From an uncultured Rhodospirillaceae bacterium (GTDB taxonomy: Bacteria > Pseudomonadota > Alphaproteobacteria > Rhodospirillales > Magnetospirillaceae): 64,000 nucleotides of DNA. A program made the position numbers and the translations under genes. The notes beneath the pieces were generated by a model. The model made no database searches. It worked only from the letters and a program-made list of their open reading frames with translations, and was not told the DNA's origin. This document shows, one piece after another, positions 1 to 7,822 of the stretch (position 1 is its first letter; each line of letters begins with the position of its first letter). The stretch lies in NCBI GenBank assembly GCA_937887565.1, contig CALABS010000070.1, forward strand, positions 62,001-126,000, given 5' to 3'.

Positions 1-1812
1 GTGACGGCCGAGACCGAGGGCGGCAACGGCAAGCTGGCAATGGCATTCACCGGAGTATAGCTCGACGTTGCCGGGGAGGTCTCGACCGTGTTTCTCGACA
101 AGTGCCAGTGCCTGGGAGAACGCGTCGAACGCCTCCATCAGAAGCGAGTGGCGAGTGTCGGCAGGTTCAGATTCTACGCGCGCGCAATTCAAATGTGCTC
201 CGTGTTGCTCCACAAGTGCCTGGTCTTGACATAGCGAATCGAACGCCTCCTTCACGAGTGAGTGGGCATTATCTGCAGCTTCGGACTCACCGCGCGCCCA
301 ACTCAAAGAGATCTCTCCCTTGATCTTCAGCCCGTTAGCCAGACCAGCAATCCATCTCGTGCGATGCTCGGGATCGCTGATTTCGCGCTGGCGCGTAATT
401 TCAAACCAACGCTCGGCTTCGCCCAAATATTGGCGCGCTTCCTCCCTAAGATTGATCTCCCCTGCCACACGGGCCACATCCAAGGCTGTCATCCCCGCCC
501 GCCACGGATCATCGGCGCCGACAGCTAACCTGTGGATTTCCAAGCAAAGTTGGCGCGCTTCACTAAACCGAGATCGATTAGCAAACTCGCCAGCAACATC
601 GCTCAACAGCAACATTGCCAATTTGGCAAGATCACCATCCCGCACCACCATGTCCTGTACAGACTGGACGAGACTTTCGACGCCAGACGCTGAAGCGCTC
701 CCTGCGCTACAAAACGTCATTAGCCAAGTGGCCGCCAGCTGTAGCCGGACCCTGTCGTCCTCAATTATTTTCAATAGAGCTTCGACATCTGCTGCGAGTT
801 CAAGCCCTTCGTCGTTCCGCTTCAACTGCCAAAGAACCTGCAACTCTACGAGAAGAGCTTCCGCTTTCACATTGGCGGTGTCGCCGGACTGAAGGACAGC
901 GATCCGGGCAAATTCGAGCGCCTTTTCGGAAGCGCCTTGTAGTCGGGCGAGGCTTGCGCGTTCCAAGGCGACGAGGCCGACATCGGCATCGCATGCTTCG
1001 AGCGCCTGAATATGTGCTCCCATTTCCGTAATCAGGTTCAGATGAGAGCTCTCGGAGTCCCAATCCCCACTGACGACCATGTGATCGAGGTTCCGAAGAA
1101 CGGCTCTCAGTGCCTTTCGTTCTGCTTCGCGGTCATCACTGATCTTTGCAATCACGAGCGCTTCTCGGGCAAGCCCAAGCGCTCCGCGGAAGTCGGTGGC
1201 AGTCATACACTTGACGCATTCGCGAAGCTTATCCTCCGCCGTGGCAGCGTTATGCTGATCACACAGCTTAGCAACCCACCACTCGTCGAAGAAGCGACGG
1301 ACTAACTGGGGCTGGCCCCTGAGCTTGTCCATGATCGTCCCGGACGACCAAATCTCGATCACTACTCCGCGAGACAAGAACCAATGCGCCGCGTTTTCCA
1401 ATTCCCGGTGGACAGTGACATCATCGATTGAACAAGAGACGATCAGCACGTATTTAGCTATGTCGCCACGACTGCTCCAGTCGTCGAAGCGCTCCTTGAA
1501 TTCTGCGACATGAGTTCTCAGATGCGACCCTTTGTACTCGGCGTAGCGCTTGCACTGAAAAAGCTCGACCTTCCCATCCTGACGCCGCCCGATAATGTCG
1601 ACAGCCTGATCCGCCTGCCCCCTCTTGCCGTGAAGGTCAGCTGAATTGATTCCGGGCTGAGCCCTGACAAGGGCCGCGCAGAAATTCTCGAATACCTCGG
1701 GAGAGAGCTCGGAGAGCCGCGCGCCGGCCGATCCCTGCAGCGGTGGTGGAACCAGTTGATGTTTCCCCATCAGCCCCCCCAAAAAATCGGTGACAAATGT
1801 CGTCCAACCCAT
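1..1812 (-). CDS. Mrr-type nuclease domain plus TPR-like repeat protein (C-terminus beyond window)
   Basis: The minus strand is open from an ATG at 1812 to the left edge, giving 604 codons with no stop, so the gene is partial at its 3' end. Residues about 36-150 resemble the Mrr/PD-(D/E)XK restriction endonuclease fold: AVDIIGRR carries D72 and FQCKRY carries Q86 and K88, the D-x(n)-QxK arrangement of Mrr catalytic domains. A segment with VVIEIW and LVRRFFDEWW follows. From about residue 155 onward the protein is rich in short amphipathic helices typical of tetratricopeptide arrays, including two similar units near residues 525-580 (LVKEAFDS... and LLMEAFDA...). A GGAG ribosome site lies 6-7 bases upstream, and an in-frame stop at 1843-1845 excludes a much longer start. 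Base composition is clearly lower in GC than the rest of the window. By fold it is probably a DNA-cleaving protein with a helical sensor or interaction region; a defence role is inference. No NTPase motif is visible in the part seen. Confidence 0.8.
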   Translation of the reverse strand, partial: MGWTTFVTDFLGGLMGKHQLVPPPLQGSAGARLSELSPEVFENFCAALVRAQPGINSADLHGKRGQADQAVDIIGRRQDGKVELFQCKRYAEYKGSHLRTHVAEFKERFDDWSSRGDIAKYVLIVSCSIDDVTVHRELENAAHWFLSRGVVIEIWSSGTIMDKLRGQPQLVRRFFDEWWVAKLCDQHNAATAEDKLRECVKCMTATDFRGALGLAREALVIAKISDDREAERKALRAVLRNLDHMVVSGDWDSESSHLNLITEMGAHIQALEACDADVGLVALERASLARLQGASEKALEFARIAVLQSGDTANVKAEALLVELQVLWQLKRNDEGLELAADVEALLKIIEDDRVRLQLAATWLMTFCSAGSASASGVESLVQSVQDMVVRDGDLAKLAMLLLSDVAGEFANRSRFSEARQLCLEIHRLAVGADDPWRAGMTALDVARVAGEINLREEARQYLGEAERWFEITRQREISDPEHRTRWIAGLANGLKIKGEISLSWARGESEAADNAHSLVKEAFDSLCQDQALVEQHGAHLNCARVESEPADTRHSLLMEAFDAFSQALALVEKHGRDLPGNVELYSGECHCQLAVAALGLGRH

Positions 1813-1842
1813 TGTGGCTCCGGGAGCAGGGAACGTCCACGC

Positions 1843-2082
1843 CTAACGAGACACCCGTTGATGACTATGCGACCATCGCAAGATAGAGAAGTCGGCTCGG
1901 CCTGTACCCGGCCGAGATCGGTATTCGAGCAACTCGATAATCCATCCATGCGATAGCGACTCGATCGGGGCCCGTTTGACGGCGTGTATGCCGACGAAGT
2001 CGGCCGAGCAGTGATCGATGACCATCATCTTTGATGCTTGGCTCTCGCCGGTCACGGTCACGATGATCTCGGTGCTCTTCAC
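1843..2082 (-). CDS. Small hypothetical protein coupled to integrase
   Basis: An open frame of 79 residues starts at a GTG that overlaps the integrase TGA (GTGA), the usual sign of translational coupling, and ends 30 bases before the nuclease gene start. The protein begins MKSTEIIVTVTGES and reads like a compact mixed alpha/beta domain, without a signal peptide or membrane segment. I do not recognise its family. No good ribosome site precedes the GTG, so translation would rely on coupling. If real, integrase, this gene and the nuclease gene would be one transcription unit. It could instead be a non-coding spacer that happens to stay open. Confidence 0.42.
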   Translation of the reverse strand: MKSTEIIVTVTGESQASKMMVIDHCSADFVGIHAVKRAPIESLSHGWIIELLEYRSRPGTGRADFSILRWSHSHQRVSR

Positions 2083-3689
2083 CCGAACATCGGAATCCGA
2101 TACCTGACCTTGGCGATCTCCGGGACGAGAATCGGGATCTCGAAGCCGTGGCCATTGATCAGGCCGTACTTCTTGTCCGCCCCCTTGCCTTGGCTCCAGC
2201 CGCCGAGGGCCTGCCCCTTCCGCTCCTCGACGCCGCAGTTCTTGCAAGCGATCTCGAAGTTGTGCCGGAAGGAATGGAACACGTGGACGCCGGGCGTGCG
2301 GACCTTCAGCTCGTCCAGCCGCTCCCTGATGCGGTCGCGGATGGAGCCGTAGCAGTAGTCGCCGCCGTGGGGGACGGTGGCGAGCACGCGGGGATGCCCC
2401 TCCCTCGCCCGCCTCAGGGCAAGTTCGACGTAGCCCATCTCGATCAGCTTGGGGTGGACGGGGATGGTCCGCTTCGACGGCTCGTTCTTCGCCTTCCGCC
2501 AGTCCTTGTCCGTCACGCTGATGCACCAGTGGCCGTCGATCTCGGTCACATCTCCGACGCCGACCTGAGCCGCCTCGTTGCCACGGAATCCGTGGAGCAG
2601 CCCCAACGCCAGCATCCAATCGACGTCGTCGGCCGGCCGCCACTCCGGCGTCGGGAACATCTTCGCCAGCAACCCGTCGGGGAAGGCCTGTCGGGTCGGC
2701 TTGTCGGGGGCGTTCTTCGGCCTGACGTAGAGACCGTCGGCCATGTTGGCGTCCCGCATGCCGTGGTCGGTGGCGTAGCCGAAGATGGTCCCGATCGCTG
2801 TCAGGTACTTCTTGATGGTCGGCTCGGCCAGCAGGGGGATGTCCTCGCCGTCTTCAAGACGGGCGCGGACGTCCTCGGCGATGCGCCGATAGTCCCAGCC
2901 CTCGTACTCCGGCCAGCGGGACGCCGACTTGCCGTAGACGGGAATGAACCGGAGCACCGCGTCGCGGAGATCGTCCTTCACGTCCAGCCGGCTGATGGTG
3001 TCCAGCCGCCGCTCCCTGCCGAAAACGTCCACCAGCAACTCGATCGGGGTGACGTAGCTCCCCTTGGTGCTGTCCTCCAGATCGACGCGGTCCCCGTCCT
3101 TCACGAAGGCGTCCACCAGGTCGCCGATCGTGTGCCGCTTCACCTTCGACAGGCCGACCTTGGCCGCGACCGCCTTGAACTCGGCGACCTCCCGCCGCGT
3201 CACGGGCGGGGAAGCGAGGGTGGTCTCGCGGGGCGTCCGCAGATGCTCCAATAGGCGGTCCCTGAGGGCGTCGACCAGCCATTCGGGCATCACCATCCTC
3301 TTGAGGGCGGCGTGCCACTCGATCAGCCGCCCCTCCTCGGGACGCTCGATCGGGAGTTCGACGCCCGCGTCCAATAGCTCCCTGACGGAATTCATGTTGA
3401 GGATGGCGGCGCCGACGAAGGCGTCCATCTCGGCGGGCGTCATCGAGCCGACGTGGCGGGGCTTCAACGCGGCCTCGGCCTCCTCGACCGCCTTGCGGAA
3501 GCCTGCCCTGATCTCGTGGAGCATGTCGGGGGCGGTGTCCTCCGCCACCCTCGGATCCTTGGTTCCCAGCGACCGCCGGACATGGGTGCGGCCGCGGTAC
3601 TGCGGATGATCCTTCAGCTCGACGGGGACACGCAACTGGACATGATAGATTCCGTCCCTGACGACGAGCCCCTTCAGCTTCACCGCCAT
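2079..3689 (-). CDS. Tyrosine recombinase / phage-type integrase
   Basis: This 536-residue protein has a typical core-binding region (about 180-330) followed by the catalytic domain of site-specific tyrosine recombinases. The catalytic set is visible: R369 in LHGFRGNEAAQ, a candidate lysine in the SKRTIPVHP turn near 406, H472 and R475 in HSFRH, W498 in GGW at the second-histidine position, and the nucleophile Y508 in DKKYG. The start at 3689 (MAVKLKG) is chosen because it fits the family's N-terminus; the frame stays open upstream but that extension looks non-coding. The length and N-terminal DUF6538-like opening (VRDGIYHVQLRVP) resemble island integrases. Its gene is followed directly by the coupled small gene and the nuclease gene, suggesting they travel together. 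Confidence 0.93.
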   Translation of the reverse strand: MAVKLKGLVVRDGIYHVQLRVPVELKDHPQYRGRTHVRRSLGTKDPRVAEDTAPDMLHEIRAGFRKAVEEAEAALKPRHVGSMTPAEMDAFVGAAILNMNSVRELLDAGVELPIERPEEGRLIEWHAALKRMVMPEWLVDALRDRLLEHLRTPRETTLASPPVTRREVAEFKAVAAKVGLSKVKRHTIGDLVDAFVKDGDRVDLEDSTKGSYVTPIELLVDVFGRERRLDTISRLDVKDDLRDAVLRFIPVYGKSASRWPEYEGWDYRRIAEDVRARLEDGEDIPLLAEPTIKKYLTAIGTIFGYATDHGMRDANMADGLYVRPKNAPDKPTRQAFPDGLLAKMFPTPEWRPADDVDWMLALGLLHGFRGNEAAQVGVGDVTEIDGHWCISVTDKDWRKAKNEPSKRTIPVHPKLIEMGYVELALRRAREGHPRVLATVPHGGDYCYGSIRDRIRERLDELKVRTPGVHVFHSFRHNFEIACKNCGVEERKGQALGGWSQGKGADKKYGLINGHGFEIPILVPEIAKVRYRIPMFG

Positions 3690-3709
3690 GCCGCCCCCCC
3701 AATGTTGAC

Positions 3710-3732
3710 AATGTATGCCGGAATGTATGCCG
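3710..3732. repeat. Direct repeat upstream of integrase
   Basis: AATGTATGCCG occurs twice (3710-3720 and 3722-3732) with a 12-base period, followed by a further partial copy (CCGTATGACG). It lies 21-43 bases upstream of the integrase start. Such repeats next to an integrase gene can be arm-type recombinase sites or regulator sites; that role is inference. Confidence 0.5.
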
Positions 3733-3772
3733 TTCCGTATGACGAAGTCCAACGATTCCAACAGCTTCAACC

Positions 3773-3803
3773 GCTTAGGGGTGCAGGAGTCTTTCCTCCC
3801 TAA
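3773..3803 (+). other. Stem-loop upstream of terminator, unidentified
   Basis: TTAGGG (about 3775-3780) pairs with CCCTAA (about 3799-3804), with an inner AGGA/TCCT pairing interrupted by a short bulge, giving a bulged hairpin just before the strong terminator at 3810. It may be the 3' part of a small transcript or of a gene disrupted by the integration. It does not fold as a tRNA. Confidence 0.3.
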
Positions 3804-3809
3804 ACTTGA

Positions 3810-3836
3810 GCCCCTGCTTCGGCAGGGGCTTTTTTT
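3810..3836 (+). terminator. Rho-independent terminator
   Basis: A perfect 8-bp stem, GCCCCTGC with GCAGGGGC, closes a TTCG tetraloop and is followed by seven T residues (3830-3836). This is a textbook intrinsic terminator for plus-strand transcription. No plus-strand gene is visible just upstream, so it probably ends a small RNA or the remnant of a gene interrupted by the island. Confidence 0.9.
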
Positions 3837-4052
3837 CGCGGTTTTCCGCCGTTTTTGGCATGCCCGCATCCGGAGAGCGTCGCCTCCGGTTTCCCATTCT
3901 GGTTTCCCAGTTTCCGAGGCCTGCCGTCGCCGAATCCCACAAGTTGTATGCGGTCCATGCGGCTTCGAAGTCGTCGTTTGATGCGAGCCTCGATAGACCT
4001 CCATGCCGATCCCATATGGGGCGCAGTAACGAACGGCAAGGAGAACGCCGCG
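3837..4052. other. Intergenic stretch between terminator and BNR gene
   Basis: With the integrase upstream region this completes a 363-base stretch without a protein gene. It holds a GGTTTCCC-rich segment (3888-3915), related to one at 5584-5600, and otherwise nothing I can assign apart from the presumed leader of the next gene, with an AAGGAGAA ribosome site at about 4038-4045. Confidence 0.5.
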
Positions 4053-5177
4053 ATGCCTGGCGTGATCTTGTTGGTGGCGACCCGCAAAGGCGCTTGGCTT
4101 TTTCGGGGCGATGCCGGGCACACGAGATGGAACGCGGACGGACCGCATTTTCTTGGCCACGTGATCAACCACATGGTTCTCGATCCGCGCGACGGCCGGA
4201 CCCTGCTGGCGGCCGGCAAGACCGGGCATCTGGGGCCGACGATTTTCCGTTCCACCGATCGCGGCGGCTCCTGGATGGAAGCGTCGCGGCCGCCGGCATT
4301 TTCTAAGGCAGACGAGGGCGAGTCCGCGCCCAGCGTCGATCATACGTTCTGGCTGACCCCCGGACATCCCGACGAGCCCGGTGCTTGGTATGCCGGCACG
4401 TCACCGCAGGGGCTGTTCCGGTCCGAGGATTACGGCGATAACTGGGCCCCGGTGGCGGGCTTCAACGATCGCCCGGGCGCCCGGGCCGCGGCCGGCGGCC
4501 CGCAGGACGGCACACCGGACGGGCCGAAACTGCACTCGATCATCGTCGATCCGCGTGACCGGCAGCATCTTTACTTGGCGATGTCGGGCGGCGGAGTCCA
4601 CGAATCCACGGATCGAGGGGCCAACTGGCATCCGCTGGTGCAAGGGCTGGACGTGGTGCCCGGGTTCGACCCGACCAACCTGGCGGTCCACGATCCTCAT
4701 TGCGTCCGCCTTTGTCCCTCCCGACCCGACCGCCTTTACCAGCAGAATCATTGCGGCATCTACCGCCTGGACCGGCCTTCGGAGGAATGGGTGCGAATCG
4801 GCAAGACCATGCCGTCCGACGTCGGCGACATCGGGTTTCCGATCGTCCCCCATCCGCGGGACGCCGATTGTGCCTGGGTTTTTCCCATGGACGGCACCGA
4901 AGCGTGGCCGCGGACCTGTCCCGGCGGCATTCCCGGCGTCTATGCGACCCGCGACGGCGGCGCCAGTTGGACCCGCCAGTCCGCCGGGTTTCCGAGCGAC
5001 CAGGTGTGGTGGACGGTGAAGCGCCAGGCGATGATCGCCGATGCGCTGGATCCCGTCGGAGTCTATTTCGGCACGACGAGCGGCGAATTATGGGCAAGCC
5101 GCGACGAAGGCGAAACTTGGACGTGTGTCGTTCGCCACCTCCCCGAAATCTATGCCGTGGAGGCGGCGGTCACGTGA
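4053..5177 (+). CDS. BNR/Asp-box repeat protein (exo-sialidase-like beta-propeller)
   Basis: The 374-residue product contains at least five Asp-box motifs of the S-x-D-x-G-x-x-W type: RSTDRGGSW (66-74), RSEDYGDNW, ESTDRGANW, ATRDGGASW and ASRDEGETW. These mark blades of a beta-propeller as in sialidases and the photosystem assembly factor Ycf48 family. No signal peptide is visible, so it is probably cytoplasmic. The ATG at 4053 follows an AAGGAGAA ribosome site. Its stop overlaps the GTG start of a MoaD-like gene, so the two are translationally coupled. The sialidase catalytic residues cannot be confirmed, and enzymatic activity on glycans is not implied by Asp boxes alone. Confidence 0.85.
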   Translation: MPGVILLVATRKGAWLFRGDAGHTRWNADGPHFLGHVINHMVLDPRDGRTLLAAGKTGHLGPTIFRSTDRGGSWMEASRPPAFSKADEGESAPSVDHTFWLTPGHPDEPGAWYAGTSPQGLFRSEDYGDNWAPVAGFNDRPGARAAAGGPQDGTPDGPKLHSIIVDPRDRQHLYLAMSGGGVHESTDRGANWHPLVQGLDVVPGFDPTNLAVHDPHCVRLCPSRPDRLYQQNHCGIYRLDRPSEEWVRIGKTMPSDVGDIGFPIVPHPRDADCAWVFPMDGTEAWPRTCPGGIPGVYATRDGGASWTRQSAGFPSDQVWWTVKRQAMIADALDPVGVYFGTTSGELWASRDEGETWTCVVRHLPEIYAVEAAVT

Positions 5178-5434
5178 CGCGCGTCTTCATCCCCAGCGTC
5201 TTACGGTCCTACACCGGCAGCGGCGAGGTCACGACGAAAGGCAACACCCTCGACGAGGTGCTGACCGATCTCGACCGACGGTTCCCCGGCCTGCGTTTCC
5301 GGATCGTCGACGAGCAGGATCGGATCCGCCGCCATATCCGCGTCTTCGTGAACGGGCAACAAACCGTCGACCTCGACTGTCGGCTGGCCGCCAGTGACGA
5401 AATCCACATCGTCCTCGCGCTCAGTGGCGGGTGA
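5174..5434 (+). CDS. MoaD/ThiS-family sulfur-carrier or ubiquitin-like protein
   Basis: This 86-residue protein begins at a GTG overlapping the preceding stop. It has the beta-grasp layout of MoaD/ThiS and ends in the diagnostic Gly-Gly (ALSGG), the residue pair that is adenylated and thiocarboxylated in sulfur carriers. The central HIRVFVNGQ segment is the usual MoaD strand-turn-strand. No MoaE, ThiG or adenylyltransferase gene lies nearby. The coupling to the BNR protein suggests a dedicated function for the pair rather than housekeeping molybdopterin synthesis; that is inference. Confidence 0.85.
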   Translation: MTRVFIPSVLRSYTGSGEVTTKGNTLDEVLTDLDRRFPGLRFRIVDEQDRIRRHIRVFVNGQQTVDLDCRLAASDEIHIVLALSGG

Positions 5435-5659
5435 CGCCGCCCGCCACCACGGCAGCCTCCATTTTGCCCGTCGCGCGGCCAAAAGCCTCCCTGATCCGTT
5501 GGCGTCCCACAGCAGCACGAAAATCCCTATCCGGCCCGGCCAGCGCCGGTCGATTGGTGGGGACTGATGTCAGAGGTTAGCCAGTCTGGTTTCCCGGTTT
5601 GGTTTCCCTGCCCTCAGCCGGACCACGGAGAACATTGGGTCGCCTGGGTTCCGGCGCGC

Positions 5660-6049
5660 TCACTCGCGCTTCCAAGGCAGGGTCTGCCCCTCGGGCCAGG
5701 ACAGCAGGTGGCTGGCGCAGGCGCGGCAGTCGCTGCTGCCGAAGCCGGGCAGGGGAACCGGCAGATGCGCCAGGGCACGGACCAGGGCGCATTCGTCGCC
5801 GCCTTCGAACACCCAGGCACCCAGCACCCGTCCCGCCTCGGTCAGGCGGTCCACGTGCCAGCGCACCGCCTTGCCCCGGCGCATGTGGCGGGACAGCCGG
5901 GCCCCGAGGCCGCCGGAACCGCGCGCGCTGCCGCAATAGATATAGCGCCCCGGCGGCAGGCCGGCGGCCGGCGCCTCCAGCACGACCACCAGCGCATAGG
6001 CGCCCGGCACCGCCGGGATGGCGTCCGGCCGGATGTGGAAACTGGGCAT
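5660..6049 (-). CDS. DUF123 / GIY-YIG-like domain protein
   Basis: The 129-residue product matches the DUF123 family: a PGAYALVVVLE opening, GRYIYCGSARG, a basic RLSRHMRRGKAVRWHVDRLT segment and a Cys-containing C-terminus (SDCRACASHLL). The family is related to GIY-YIG nucleases and is often found alone or fused to endonuclease III, so a nucleic-acid role is likely but unproven. The start at 6049 (MPSFHIRP) fits the family; the open frame continues upstream without coding character. It converges on the MoaD-like gene with about 225 bases between them in which I see nothing. Confidence 0.75.
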   Translation of the reverse strand: MPSFHIRPDAIPAVPGAYALVVVLEAPAAGLPPGRYIYCGSARGSGGLGARLSRHMRRGKAVRWHVDRLTEAGRVLGAWVFEGGDECALVRALAHLPVPLPGFGSSDCRACASHLLSWPEGQTLPWKRE

Positions 6050-6104
6050 GGCGCCATCATACCCGCTCGACGGGCGCCGAGGGAACCGGGCCGGGCCGGT
6101 CGTA

Positions 6105-6530
6105 TCACGCGGCCAGGGACAGCGGCGCGCCCTCGGCCTCGATGCGCTCCAGCAGCCAGGTGGCGAAGCGGGCGTCGCGATGGGCGTCGCGATGGGCGCT
6201 CCAGGCCGCCAGCAGGCCCTTGAGGGCTCCTTGGGTGGCGGCGCGGCCGGCCAGCGCGCCGGCATGGGTGGCGTTGCGGTCGGCCAGGGCGTCGGCGTCG
6301 TCCGCCGCGGCCTCGACCGCCTCGGCGCTGCGCAGCAGCGCGTCGCGATCCGCCAGGTCAGGCGCGGTGGCGGCCAGGCGGCGGATCGTCCGCCACAGGC
6401 GGGCATTGAACTCGGCCGCCGCCGCATGGTCGGCCGACGTTCCGGCGCTCTCGATGCGCAGCTTGCCGACTTCCAACGCCACCGCCAGCGCCACGTCCAA
6501 TCCCATGCCCTGCCTGATCCACACAGCCAT
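6105..6530 (-). CDS. Hypothetical helical protein, paralogue of next gene
   Basis: This 141-residue, Ala-rich, probably all-helical protein has no signal peptide or membrane segment. The start at 6530 (MAVWIRQ) is preceded by GGAG six bases upstream; a TTG two codons earlier is less likely. The LWRTIRRLAATAPDLADR segment and the LLAAWSAHRDAH / WLLERIE ending align with LWRMTRMLAEGCPTLDER and LLAEWSASSRRR / WLLDRLD in the adjacent gene, so the two are diverged duplicates. The NARLWR stretch faintly recalls flagellar FlaF, but I would not assign that. Confidence 0.65.
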   Translation of the reverse strand: MAVWIRQGMGLDVALAVALEVGKLRIESAGTSADHAAAAEFNARLWRTIRRLAATAPDLADRDALLRSAEAVEAAADDADALADRNATHAGALAGRAATQGALKGLLAAWSAHRDAHRDARFATWLLERIEAEGAPLSLAA

Positions 6531-6661
6531 CGCCAACTCCGAAATGCGTCATCTTCCCCCGAAGGCCAGTGTGTCGATTCCGCGACGGTCGCACATGTGC
6601 GCAGGAGGTTAGGAAATCGTTAAGGCACCAACACCAACGGATAGGCCACCTATACGCCCAG

Positions 6662-7132
6662 TCATCGGAATCGTTCCAAGGTAGGGGAGGCGACCAGTCC
6701 CCGCCGGGAGGTGGCGACGTCCAGGCGGTCGAGCAGCCAGTCCTCGAACCGCCGCCGCGACGACGCGCTCCACTCGGCCAGCAGGGCGTCGCGGGCGCGC
6801 ACCGTCGCCGCCTCGCCGGCCAGGTCGCGGGCCAGCGCCAGTCCCCGGCCGGCGATGAAGGCCAGGTCGCGCGGATCGGGGCATGGGGCGGCGTCGGCGA
6901 CCAGCAGCACGGCCACGTGATCGGCGGCATCGACCAGCATGGCGCGCTCGTCGAGCGTCGGGCAGCCTTCGGCCAGCATCCGCGTCATTCGCCACAGGCG
7001 CAGAACCGAGGCGACCGCGCGCTCCAGCTGGCCGGCGGACCGTGCCGCCAGCAGCCGACCGGCGGTGACGTCCAGCGCGACCGCCAGTTCCAAATCCAGC
7101 CGGTGGCCGAGCCACCGCCACTCCACGTTCAT
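6662..7132 (-). CDS. Hypothetical helical protein, paralogue of previous gene
   Basis: A 156-residue, mostly helical soluble protein. A GGGAGGA ribosome site precedes the ATG at 7132. It shares the order of conserved blocks (LWRxxRxLA, L-x-x-R-x-x-L, a central Ala-rich region, LxAWS/LAEWS, W-L-L-x-R-L) with the gene just downstream at 6105-6530, pointing to tandem duplication. I do not recognise a characterised family. Confidence 0.65.
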   Translation of the reverse strand: MNVEWRWLGHRLDLELAVALDVTAGRLLAARSAGQLERAVASVLRLWRMTRMLAEGCPTLDERAMLVDAADHVAVLLVADAAPCPDPRDLAFIAGRGLALARDLAGEAATVRARDALLAEWSASSRRRFEDWLLDRLDVATSRRGLVASPTLERFR

Positions 7133-7225
7133 GGCTTCCTCCCTGCCGCCCGTGCCCCGCCGTCCCTGTTCTACTCCTGGGACGGGGGCGGCATAATATG
7201 GAAGGCGGCAGGGGCGCGGGCGGGC

Positions 7226-7822
7226 TTAAGGATTATCGTCGCCAGGGCGGCGTGGCAGCGGCGGCGCGACGCCGCCGTCGGGCAACGGGCGGTCGTCGCC
7301 GCCCAGAACGCGGTGCATGATCACCACGTCGACCCAGCGGCCGAACTTGAGGCCGACGCCGCGCAGCACCCCCTCCTGGCGGAAGCCCATGGACCGGTGC
7401 AGGCCGATCGAGCCCTGGTTGGCGGAATCGCCGATCACCGCGATCATCTGCCGGTAGCCGAGATCGGTGCAGCGGTCGATCAGGGCCTGCAACAGCGTCC
7501 CGCCGATGCCGCGACGGGTGACGAAGGGCGCCACGTAGATGGAGTCCTCGACGGTGTAGCGATAGGCCGAGCGCGACCGGAACGGGCCGGCATAGGTGTA
7601 GCCCAGGACCTCGCCCTTTTCCTCGGCCACCAGATAGGGCAGGCCGCGCTCGCGGGTGGCGGCAAGGCGGCGACGCATCTCGTCGATGGTGGGCGGGTCC
7701 TCCTCGAACGAGGCGGCGGTGCGGGCGACATAGGACGCATAGATGGCCTGCACCTGCGCCATGTCGTCGGCGACCGCCTCGCGAACCAACACGGACAGCG
7801 GCGGCTGCATCGGCGCGGTCAT
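7226..7822 (-). CDS. GNAT acetyltransferase (phosphinothricin acetyltransferase-like)
   Basis: The 198-residue protein has the GNAT fold signature: an N-terminal VREAVADDMAQVQAIY motif, the PTIDEMRRRL and GLPYLVAEE segments typical of the Pat/MddA subgroup, the acetyl-CoA loop RRGIGGTLLQAL (R-x-G-x-G), and GDSANQGSIGLHRSMGF. Enzymes of this subgroup acetylate the alpha-amino group of methionine analogues or phosphinothricin. The start at 7822 overlaps the upstream gene's stop (ATGA); a second ATG four codons in is possible. A Pro/Arg-rich tail of about 20 residues follows the domain. Confidence 0.85.
   Translation of the reverse strand: MTAPMQPPLSVLVREAVADDMAQVQAIYASYVARTAASFEEDPPTIDEMRRRLAATRERGLPYLVAEEKGEVLGYTYAGPFRSRSAYRYTVEDSIYVAPFVTRRGIGGTLLQALIDRCTDLGYRQMIAVIGDSANQGSIGLHRSMGFRQEGVLRGVGLKFGRWVDVVIMHRVLGGDDRPLPDGGVAPPLPRRPGDDNP

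Noticed and set aside
3730..3810. Possible tRNA or tmRNA 3' end as integration target
   Set aside because: No cloverleaf, T-loop or CCA could be built; only a bulged hairpin before the terminator is seen.
5435..5659. Search for a gene between the MoaD-like and DUF123 genes
   Set aside because: The about 225-base interval has short frames only in low-complexity or antisense contexts and no ribosome site of note.
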